From G963674505 sp964575975 (GTDB lineage Bacteria > Desulfobacterota > Desulfobacteria > Desulfobacterales > SKZT01), in NCBI GenBank assembly GCA_964575975.1, contig CAZNTU010000023.1, forward strand, positions 1 to 42,252: 42,252 nucleotides of DNA. Direction: 5' to 3'. Both the position numbers and the translations under genes were made by a program. The notes under the pieces are model-generated. The model was not told where the DNA came from. It made no database searches and was given only the letters and a program-made list of their open reading frames with translations. Below, one piece after another: positions 8,487-16,500 of the stretch. The number at the start of each line of letters is the position of its first letter. Positions within the stretch are counted from its first letter, which is position 1.

Positions 8487-9968
8487 ATGAAAAAAGTGCT
8501 GTTCGTCGACGATGAAAAGATGCTGCTGGAAAGTGTCAGTTCGGGTTTTTTGGGAAAGGCCGACATCGAGCTGTTGACAGCCGAAAACGGAAAGTTGGCC
8601 TTGAAAGCGCTCGAGCAGGCTCCGGTCGATTTGATCGTGACGGACTTGAGAATGCCCGAGATGGACGGATTCGAGCTTTTGGCGCGTCTGAACGCGGAAT
8701 ATCCCGCGATTCCCGTGGTGGTCATGAGCGCGTACGGGACTCCGGAGATTGAAAACAGATTGAAAAACCTGGGAATCGCCGGACTGTTGGACAAGCCGCT
8801 CGATTACGACAAGATGATGAAAATCGTGGACGATTCCTTGAGGAGCAGCGGTCAGGCCGGAAGCGTTTCGGGAATTTCATTGTCGAATTTTCTTCAGCTG
8901 ATCCAGATGGAGGAAAAGACCTGCCTTTTGGAAGTCCAGTCGGAGGAGAACGGAAAGGGTTTTTTCTATTTCAACGAAGGCGTGTTGTACGACGCTGTCC
9001 ACCATCAGCTCAAAGGAGAGCAGGCGGCTCTCGAGATGATGACCTGGGACAACGTGAAACTGTTCTTTCGAAGTTTGCCGTTAAAGCGTATTCGAAAAAG
9101 CATCGAGAAAAATCTTATTTCCTTGCTGATGGAAGCGGCCAACGCCAAGGACGAATCCAAGGGCGAAACCGGCGAAGACACTCCTCGGCCTCTCGCCGAT
9201 CCGGCGTCCCCGCACGACGAGCCTGCAATGTCCGAAGAGGAATATGGGGGCGAGGATTTCGAGTTGATTGAAAATCCCGATTTCGTAGAAGAATTGCCGG
9301 ACGAATCGAGAGAAGACTTCGACGAAAAGAATGAAACGGCCGAAGAAACGCTGGAGAGCCAAAAAGGCGAAGACGAATCGGAAAAAGGCGGGTTCGACGA
9401 TCCGACGCTTCCCTTTTCCGACGCCGAATACAACCCGGACGAAGTCGCATCGGACGAGAAATATGCGTTCGCGGACAATTCCGACGACGATCCGGCAAAT
9501 AAACCAGCGGACGAGAGCGCCGGCCCCGAGGGTGTCTCGGGCGGGAACGGCTCGACGGAAAACGTCGGCTCCCGATCCGCGTATCATAAGGAAGGAGAAG
9601 GCAGAATGGCTGGTTACAAAGGTTTGTTGAAGGAAATGGCGGAAGAGATCGACGGGGTCATGGCGCTCGGTCTCTACGGAATGGACGGCATCGCGGTGGC
9701 GACGCACAATCCCGGCGGCGCCAACACGGACGCGTTCGGGGCCAAGTTCGCCATGATAATGCGCCTTGTGGAAAAATCGAGCAAGGAGATCGAGAACCTG
9801 GGAAAGGTGGAGGAAAACCTTGTTCAAAGCGAAGGCGCGTGGATAGTCACGAAGTTCGTCAGCCCGCAATATTACCTGGGAGTGATCGTGGGAAGGGATT
9901 CCACTCTTGGAAACGTCAGGCTGGTGACGAACAAGTTCCTGCCGAAGTTCGCGGCAGCAATGAAGTAA
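8487..9968 (+). CDS. Receiver-DUF4388-Roadblock/LC7 protein
   Basis: A 493-residue protein in four parts. Residues 1-118 are a receiver with Asp53 (VTDLRMPEMDG) and Lys in LDKPLD. Residues about 130-215 resemble DUF4388/PatA-type output domains (SLSNFLQLIQMEEKTCLLEV, FYFNEGVLYDAVH). Residues about 220-370 form a strongly acidic, low-complexity linker dominated by Glu and Asp. Residues about 374-493 are a Roadblock/LC7 domain (GVMALGLYGMDGIAVATH). Roadblock proteins usually bind Ras-like GTPases such as MglA, but none is encoded in this window. The start is set by GGAAGGAG before the ATG. It is the first gene after the sigma-54 promoter and probably heads the operon to 16896. A second start at 9606 could give the Roadblock part alone. 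Confidence 0.85.
   Translation: MKKVLFVDDEKMLLESVSSGFLGKADIELLTAENGKLALKALEQAPVDLIVTDLRMPEMDGFELLARLNAEYPAIPVVVMSAYGTPEIENRLKNLGIAGLLDKPLDYDKMMKIVDDSLRSSGQAGSVSGISLSNFLQLIQMEEKTCLLEVQSEENGKGFFYFNEGVLYDAVHHQLKGEQAALEMMTWDNVKLFFRSLPLKRIRKSIEKNLISLLMEAANAKDESKGETGEDTPRPLADPASPHDEPAMSEEEYGGEDFELIENPDFVEELPDESREDFDEKNETAEETLESQKGEDESEKGGFDDPTLPFSDAEYNPDEVASDEKYAFADNSDDDPANKPADESAGPEGVSGGNGSTENVGSRSAYHKEGEGRMAGYKGLLKEMAEEIDGVMALGLYGMDGIAVATHNPGGANTDAFGAKFAMIMRLVEKSSKEIENLGKVEENLVQSEGAWIVTKFVSPQYYLGVIVGRDSTLGNVRLVTNKFLPKFAAAMK
9590..9608 (+). promoter_or_regulatory. Internal ribosome binding site and ATG
   Basis: GGAAGGAG ends 8 nt before an in-frame ATG (9606-9608, codon 374), exactly where the acidic linker ends and the Roadblock domain begins. 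This would allow a free 120-residue Roadblock protein (MAGYKGLLKEMAEE...) to be made from the same gene. Confidence 0.5.
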
Positions 9969-10022
9969 CGACACGCATTCCAATCGACACCACAATTCGA
10001 AAAAATCGACAAGGAGGAAAAG

Positions 10023-10496
10023 ATGGCGACGGACGAACAAAAAAAGAAAAACCTTTTCAGGATCATGACGATTATGATTGCGGGACTTGCCAAATCGCTC
10101 TACGACCTGTTCGGAGAAACGGCTTACGCCACCATGAACGAAGTCGGCAAGGAAATCTTGAAAATCATGGAAAAAGAGATGGGATTGGAAATTTCCGGCG
10201 AGGATCCAAAGGATATTCTTACGGAGGTCGGACGGATTTACGCGGATGAAATCGGATTCATCGAATCTTTCGAGGTCAAGGGCAACGGCAACCAGCTGTT
10301 TCTGACGGTTGACAAGTGCCAGGGGTGGAACCTGACCCAAAAGATCGTTAAGACCGGCGTCGATATCCCTTTCACATGTCCGATCATGAACGTGGCGGAA
10401 GCCGCATTGCTGCGCGCCGGAAAGCACGCCCATCGGCAGATTCAGCCGAGGCCGGAAGTCAGGGGAAGCACGATCACCTTCACTTTCGAAGATTGA
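10023..10496 (+). CDS. V4R-like small-ligand-binding protein
   Basis: A 157-residue protein with an excellent ribosome binding site (AAGGAGG, 5 nt spacing). The N-terminal half is helical (KSLYDLFGETAYATMNEVGK). The C-terminal half alternates beta strands and a helix and has Cys residues in TVDKCQGW and FTCPIMNVAEAALLRAG, then ends in a strand (RGSTITFTFED). This layout resembles V4R (4-vinyl reductase-like) domains, which bind hydrocarbon or other small ligands and sit beside regulators. The match is by overall pattern, so an unrelated hypothetical protein is possible. It lies between the Roadblock gene and the amidoligase gene in the same operon, which makes a sensor or adaptor role plausible. 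No signal peptide is seen, so it should be cytoplasmic. Confidence 0.45.
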   Translation: MATDEQKKKNLFRIMTIMIAGLAKSLYDLFGETAYATMNEVGKEILKIMEKEMGLEISGEDPKDILTEVGRIYADEIGFIESFEVKGNGNQLFLTVDKCQGWNLTQKIVKTGVDIPFTCPIMNVAEAALLRAGKHAHRQIQPRPEVRGSTITFTFED

Positions 10497-10538
10497 TAAA
10501 AACTGGTTTCGTAAAAGGAAGAGAAAAGGGGGATTGTC

Positions 10539-11861
10539 ATGCAAGAGTCTGGATGCAAGTCTCGTATGCACGATTCCCCTGTCTTTTTCAGGAGAGACGA
10601 TAGTTTAAGTCTTGCCCAGGCGGGGTATTACCAGGATCTTCTATACCGAACCGTCAAAATCGGCACGGAATTGGAATTCGCCATACCTAAAGGCGTTCGC
10701 CGGGAAGACTTTCAGCCGTTGATCGAAAAAACCGTCAAGCCCTCCAAAGACATGAACAGGCTGGGAGAGCTTGGCGTCTACGATGTCGTCAAGGAACATT
10801 GCGGCATCGAAATTCAGATCATCGGCCGCCATCCCCATTGGGAGGCCCTCCTAACCCAGTACGACCGAATCCTGTCCGGATTGCTGGAGAATAAAATTCG
10901 GATGAAATACACGTGCGGGTTGCATTTTCACCTGATCGGCATCGGGCTGTCGGAAAGCATCCCGGACATCGTTCTTGCGAATCTTTGGAACATCCACAGA
11001 AAGTACGCTCCGGGATTGAAATTTCTCGCGAGCGGAGGATGCCGGCCCGACGGACTTTGCCGCAGGAGGCAAAACAACGCGCATGCGGAATTCATGAGAT
11101 TGTCCCCCGTGAACATGAAAATGTTCGAGATTCAAAAAGAGCTGAAGAACAGCATGGTCGTTCCGGAGCATCAGAACTGTTTCAACTTGGAGCATGTCGG
11201 GTTCGACGAGAACAAGGATATCTATCCCTTCCATATCGAATTGCGGTATCCGGACGGGGATTTGAGCGCGGTGAGTATCGTAGCCAAGACATTCCTCATG
11301 CTCGCGATGCTGCTGAAAGCGGTGGAGATCAGCAAGTTCGGGCTTCTTCATGTCGGAAAGATTCAAAACTGGCGGAGAAAGCAGCGCCTTATGGATCTCA
11401 TCAGCAACAACGACGGGGAGTTGGCCGCAAGCGACACCTCGAAAATCACAATGGACGTTCTGGAAGAGTATCGCGAAAACGCCAGGGATCTGCTCATGTT
11501 TCTGAAAAGCGTCTTTATCATCCTGGACACTCCGGGAGAATTGATACTTCATGCTTTGGCGGAGCGTCCCATTTCGCTGAGAAGAATCGAGTCGGGCGAC
11601 TGCGACGATTGGAAGGCCATCGACACCCAACTCCGATCCATCGTCGAACCGATTCGCCGACCGGGAATGGACGATTTGAAGCTTGTAAAAATTATCGAAC
11701 TGGGATTGGTGGAAAAACAGGAAAGCTACGCCCAATGGATCAAGCTGGCGGCGATAAAGGCGGGGATGCCGGCGAAATCGCTGGAATCCAGATTGGACGT
11801 CTTGAAATTCCGGGAGCCTGTCTGGCACCGGGAACTGGGGAGGATGGTCTTTCTGAAATAA
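10539..11861 (+). CDS. Putative amidoligase (Amidoligase_2-like, glutamine-synthetase fold)
   Basis: A 440-residue protein with the scattered motifs of COOH-NH2 ligases related to glutamine synthetase. GTELEF (residues 42-47) supplies the two Glu of the first metal-binding strand, CGLHFHL (126-132) the His-x-His, and ELRYPDGDLSAVSIVAK (234-250) the Glu-x-Arg followed by a helix. Family members are predicted to use ATP to join a carboxylate to an amine, making amides or isopeptide bonds. Cys-rich CRPDGLCRRR at 168-177 is extra. The stop overlaps the start of a class II glutamine amidotransferase gene (TAATG), so ammonia released from glutamine may feed this enzyme. The substrate cannot be read from the sequence. 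The start is supported by a GGGGG ribosome binding site; Met10 is an alternative. Confidence 0.72.
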   Translation: MQESGCKSRMHDSPVFFRRDDSLSLAQAGYYQDLLYRTVKIGTELEFAIPKGVRREDFQPLIEKTVKPSKDMNRLGELGVYDVVKEHCGIEIQIIGRHPHWEALLTQYDRILSGLLENKIRMKYTCGLHFHLIGIGLSESIPDIVLANLWNIHRKYAPGLKFLASGGCRPDGLCRRRQNNAHAEFMRLSPVNMKMFEIQKELKNSMVVPEHQNCFNLEHVGFDENKDIYPFHIELRYPDGDLSAVSIVAKTFLMLAMLLKAVEISKFGLLHVGKIQNWRRKQRLMDLISNNDGELAASDTSKITMDVLEEYRENARDLLMFLKSVFIILDTPGELILHALAERPISLRRIESGDCDDWKAIDTQLRSIVEPIRRPGMDDLKLVKIIELGLVEKQESYAQWIKLAAIKAGMPAKSLESRLDVLKFREPVWHRELGRMVFLK

Positions 11862-12718
11862 TGTGCGGCCTGTCTGGAATATTGATCGGAACTCCTCCCG
11901 GCAAAGAAGGTTTGAACCGAATCAAACTGACTTTCCGAGCCAATCTGCTCGCAAACGAGGTCCGAGGCAAGGAGGCCACGGGCGTCGCGGCGTTGCAATC
12001 CAACGGCTCCTGCCGCGTGGAAAAGCTTCCGTTAACGGCGAGCGAATTCGTCGAAACATCCCTTTTCAAGAATTTCATGGAAGAATCCGTTACGACGGGA
12101 ACGACCATATTGCTTGGACATACGCGAAAGCCCACGAAGGGAAGCGTTTTCGACAACAACAACAATCATCCCATCGTCGTGGGCGATACCGTGGGGGTTC
12201 ACAACGGAACGGTCGCCAACGACGACGAAATTTTCATGTACCGGCGAAAGGCTTTCAAGGCGCTTTCGGAACGCATAGGATCGGTTGACAGCGAGGCGAT
12301 ATTTACCCTCATGAACGATTTGGATTTGGCGAGGCCCGACCGCGAACTTGTCGAGGATATTGCGCAAGCGACGAAATTGATCGCGGGATCCTACAGCTCC
12401 CTTTTCTTCAGCTCGAAAAGACCGCGCACCCTTTTCGTTTTCCGTTGCGACAATCCGATCTCGCTTCATTACGAGCGAGAACTCGACTGCCTTCACTTGT
12501 CCTCCCGGTATTTGTTTTTGAGGAAACAATTCGGCACTGCGGTCATCTCGAAACCGCTTGCCAATCGATTCGGATATTTTTTCGAAGCTGCCCTGTTGTC
12601 AGCTCTGGAAAAAACGCCCCCGATTTCCTTTCCGATCGGAGGCGATCCCGAAAAACAACCGACGGAGCAGCAATTTTGGAGACTGTATGGCGACCGACGA
12701 CACGACAAGACAGTTTGA
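11861..12718 (+). CDS. Class II glutamine amidotransferase (glutaminase)
   Basis: A 285-residue Ntn-hydrolase-type glutaminase. It begins MCGLSGI, so removal of Met exposes Cys2, the catalytic nucleophile of the family. Further family motifs are RANLLANEVRGKEATGVAAL (the position of the HRGQDSAGI motif of PurF/GlmS), LGHTRKPTKGS with the conserved HTR, and NNNNHPIVVGDTVGVHNGTV, where HNG.V is near-invariant. There is no synthase or phosphoribosyltransferase domain attached, so it needs a partner. Its ATG overlaps the stop of the amidoligase gene and implies coupled translation. I infer that it releases ammonia from glutamine for that ligase. The 3' end overlaps the next kinase gene by 32 bp. 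Confidence 0.9.
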   Translation: MCGLSGILIGTPPGKEGLNRIKLTFRANLLANEVRGKEATGVAALQSNGSCRVEKLPLTASEFVETSLFKNFMEESVTTGTTILLGHTRKPTKGSVFDNNNNHPIVVGDTVGVHNGTVANDDEIFMYRRKAFKALSERIGSVDSEAIFTLMNDLDLARPDRELVEDIAQATKLIAGSYSSLFFSSKRPRTLFVFRCDNPISLHYERELDCLHLSSRYLFLRKQFGTAVISKPLANRFGYFFEAALLSALEKTPPISFPIGGDPEKQPTEQQFWRLYGDRRHDKTV

Positions 12719-13451
12719 TTCCAATGTCGACCTGGAGTATCTGGAAATTGTCGATCAAGTATTGGCGACCGTGCGCCACGAAATGGGCAATTCCATAAAC
12801 TCCATCAAAATGGCGCTCGAAGTGCTTGTCAGAAATTACGATCTTTTGGCAGACGATCACAAGTTGAAGATGCTTCGGGGAGCTTTGGAGCAGACCGAAC
12901 GGCAGACGATGGTCATGCGGGCGCTGAAAACATATTCCAAAACCGTCGTGGAAAATATCGAGGACATTCCTTTCGCCCCCTTATGGGGCGATTTTGCGAC
13001 CACCGCCGCTGAAAAGGCGAACAGGCGCGGCATCGGACTGGAAACGACGCAACCGTCCGAGCCCTTCTGGATACGAGCGGACAGAAACGCCTCCAGAATC
13101 GCGTTGGACCATCTGCTTTCGAACGCGCTGGAATCCGCTGCGGGCGTCGAAGAGCCGAAAATCCGAGTATATGTGGAGTCCAGCGACGGTCGTCTTTGGG
13201 TAGGCGTTTGCGACAACGGACCGGCAATCCCGGAAACGATACTTCCGAAAGTTTGCATCCCGATGTTCACTACGAAAAAAAAACATCCGGGAATCGGTCT
13301 CGCCGTCGTCCAAAAAATCCTTGCAAAAATGAACGGTATACTCCATATTGACTCGTCGAAGGTCGGAAACCGTTTTGCAATCGGATTCCAGCTATCGCAG
13401 CCGACATCAAGAATTCTCAAAAAGTTCGCGTATTCTAAGTCTATCGGATAG
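12687..13451 (+). CDS. Small soluble histidine kinase
   Basis: A 254-residue kinase core with no sensor or membrane segment. The dimerisation/phosphoacceptor helix carries His31 in RHEMGNSINSIKMAL. The ATPase domain has the N box (DHLLSNALESAA), G1 (VCDNGPAIPE) and G2 (GIGLAVVQKI). The ATG at 12687 is supported by TTGGAG five nt upstream and makes the gene overlap the amidotransferase gene by 32 bp; a longer in-frame start lies inside that gene and has no ribosome binding site. As a bare core it probably takes its signal from another protein, for example the V4R-like or Roadblock protein of the same operon (inference). Candidate phosphoacceptors are the receivers at 6864 and 8487. Confidence 0.88.
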   Translation: MATDDTTRQFDSNVDLEYLEIVDQVLATVRHEMGNSINSIKMALEVLVRNYDLLADDHKLKMLRGALEQTERQTMVMRALKTYSKTVVENIEDIPFAPLWGDFATTAAEKANRRGIGLETTQPSEPFWIRADRNASRIALDHLLSNALESAAGVEEPKIRVYVESSDGRLWVGVCDNGPAIPETILPKVCIPMFTTKKKHPGIGLAVVQKILAKMNGILHIDSSKVGNRFAIGFQLSQPTSRILKKFAYSKSIG

Positions 13452-13487
13452 ATTTTTCGTTTCGAAGTTTCTTCATCCAAATACTTA

Positions 13488-13510
13488 AAGGAGCGAACTG
13501 CCGTTCCTCC
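13488..13510 (+). promoter_or_regulatory. Hairpin covering a Shine-Dalgarno-like sequence
   Basis: AAGGAG at 13488-13493 can pair through GGAG (13490-13493) with CTCC (13507-13510), and GAAC (13495-13498) with GTTC (13503-13506) around a TGCC loop. The only good ribosome binding site between the two kinase genes is therefore buried in a stem and lies about 31 nt before the ATG at 13525. This may limit or regulate translation of the hybrid kinase. Confidence 0.45.
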
Positions 13511-13524
13511 GAAAGTCGGATCGC

Positions 13525-16500
13525 ATGAAGCCTCTAAATGTTCTGATAATAGACCATGATCCCGAGTTCGCCCTAATCGTCCGAGAACTCGTAGACGAAA
13601 AGATCGCGCGCGAGGTGCGGTTTTGCATTGACGGCAGGCGCGGACTGGACGAACTTCTTCGCGACCCCCCGGATTTGTTGTTCATCGAGCTGATCATATC
13701 CAAGATTTCCGGCGAGCAGTTGATTCGATTCGTCAGAGAAAACCGGGAATTTTCTCAAACGATGGTCGTGGCGGTTTCATCCGTTATTCCCGAATATTTC
13801 GATATCGAATCCGTAGGCGCCCACTTCTTGATATGCAAGACCAACGCCGCCACCTTGAAAGCCCAGCTTGAAAATTTTCTGCGCCTCATGGAATCGCGCC
13901 AAATCGGCAACGGAAAGCTTTCGTTCCCCTGCGGCTCGCTAAAAAAACGAAAGGTCGTCCAGGAACTCCTGAAGTACCGCTCCGACATAAACATGATATT
14001 GCGGAACCTCAAGGAGGGGGTAATCCTTTTCGACGAGGACAGGCGGATTCTCCAGGTCAACGATGCTGCCAGCGCAATCGCGGGAAAAAGCGCGCTACAA
14101 TTGATGTGCAAAACGCTGGAATACTGTTTCGGGGCCGAAACGGACAAAACGATCAAGGCGGCGTTCGAATCGCCGGCGAAAAATTCGGAGAACGGCCAAG
14201 TGTTCAATGTCGAAGTGGACGGAAAAAACCTCCGATTGACCATAGTGCGCTTTTTCGACGATGCGGATTTTCGTTTCGGGGCCGGGATGGCATTGATCGA
14301 CGACCTGACGAACATGGTCGAAACGCAAAAGAAACTGGAACGCAAAATTCGCCAACTCGAAGTCGTCAATCAAGCAACCGGCTTCTTCAATACCAGTTTG
14401 TCGGAAAAAATTTTGTTCGAGTCCCTTTTGACAAACGTCATCGGCGCGCTTGACGGAGACGCGGGAGTCGTTGCGATTACGACCGCCGAGGCCGGTGAAG
14501 ACCCGGTGAAAAAGAACGGATTCGAAATATATTATGCGAGCGGCGTCGATTTTCCGGATGTAAAAGGGGAAAAAATCGAATTCGACGCCGATCGGTCGCC
14601 CAAGCATTCGTTCGGATCATCCTCGGCCGGGTTCTCGCCAAGGGATGAACGCGAAAGCTACGCATGCCAAAAACTTCTCGAGGGCACAAAGTTCGAACCC
14701 AAATCGGTCGCGCGCGCCTCCATCGAAATCGAAGGACGGAAAATCGGGTTCGTTGAAATCTACGGCTTGAGAACGGAAGCCTTCGACGAACACGATACGG
14801 AACTTTTGACTACCATTGTCCAAATGGCCTCGCTTTACATCCGCGACGCCATGCTCCACAAAAGCATTTTGAAGCAGAGGGACTATTATTCGGACATTAT
14901 GGCCCATCTCAGCGACGGAGTTATGGTATTGGACCGCGACCGTTCTATCCGCTACGCAAATCGTTTTTTCGCGGATTTTTTCGGACTGCCCTTGACTTCG
15001 ATAATCGGCGAAAAATGCTACGAACTGTTCGACTGCCGCGACAATTCCTGCGATATCTGCAATGGAAGCTTCGACGACATTTTCCAGGACGGGAAAAAGC
15101 TGTCTTTCCAGGCAGTCCATAAGGACGCCAACGGTTCGGCCCGGCATTTCACCGTTTCCGGCGTACCTTTGGAAATCTCGAACGGCGGAGTTTCCACGGC
15201 TTTGCTCTGCTACAACGACGTTACGGAACTCAGTCGTCTGACCGGATGCGTCCGGGCCTCCGCCCAAGCGGCATCCCTGTTGATTCGCGAAAAAAATTTC
15301 AGGGAGCGGATTGTCGAAATCCTGAGCATAATCGGAAAGGCCTACAGCTCGGGATTGGCTATCTGGTACGAATTCGCGCCGCAAAATGAAAATTCCGCGG
15401 CATTCCGTCCGGCGTTTGCGTGGAGAAAGTCGGTAGACCCCGGCTTGGAACGCGGCAATTCCTTCCTCGACAGGTTCCATGACGATGGAAGCCTGAAAAG
15501 ATGGAAAGGATTGCTCTCAAAGGGGGAACTTGTCAACAGCGCCGCTGAAGAGCTTCCCGACAACGAAAGACGCTTTTTTCGAAATCGTCTCGTCGAATCC
15601 GTTCTCGCTATTCCCGTTATCGCGAGGGAGGATCTCGAAGGTTTTTTTCTGCTGTGCAATTGCGCCTACGGCAGCAAGTGGCGGGATGTGGAAGTCCAAA
15701 TGTTGCGATCGACGACGGAAGCTTTCGCCAAGGCGTTCGAGCAAGAGAGAACCAGCCTCGAAAAAGAAGAGCTTCGCAAACAGCTCGTACGCTCCCAGCG
15801 GATGGAATGCATGGGAGAGCTGTCTTCGGGAATGGCCCACAATTTCAGAAACATACTCGCCGGAATCATCGCCAACTGCCAGCTGATTTTAATGAAAGAA
15901 CATTACGATCCCGAAATAACCGCTTTGGCCAACGGCATCAAAAAACTGGGGTTCGAGGGGTCCGAACTCGTCGGAAGCCTGCTGCGTTTTTCGCGGAAGG
16001 GAGAAAAATACGAACAAAAAGTCTACAATCTCTCGGAAACCCTTGACGAGACATATAAGATAGTCGCCAATTCTTTCGATAAAAAAATCAGGATTCGAAA
16101 AGACTGGCCCGAAACACTCCTTGTCAAAGGAAACTCGTCGATGCTCTACCAGGTATTCATGAACATGTGCACCAACGCCAGAGACGCCATGCCGGACGGC
16201 GGTTATCTGGAGATATCGGCCAGGCAGGAAAACGAGGCAACCGTTGTGGTCATTTCCGACACCGGCGTCGGCATGGACGAAGATACTTGCGAGAAAATTT
16301 TCACGCCGTTTTTCACGAGCAAGGAAAAGGAAAGAGGCACCGGCCTGGGACTTTCCACGGCGTATGGAATTGTCAAGGAACACGGGGGCGACATCCGGAT
16401 TTATTCCCGGCCGGGCTTGGGAACCACTTTCAAAATTTCGTTTCCGATACCGAAAAAAGAAGACGCGAACGAAAAAGAAACGATGGTTTCGAGCCCTCTA

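Noticed and set aside
9081..10571. Long minus-strand frame opposite the DUF4388-Roadblock gene
   Set aside because: It is the antisense shadow of an Asp/Glu-rich gene; the translation is a low-complexity Arg/Phe/Val-rich string without motifs.
10913..11860. Upstream in-frame extension of the glutaminase gene inside the amidoligase gene
   Set aside because: The family needs the N-terminal Met-Cys, which is exactly at 11861 with a TAATG overlap.
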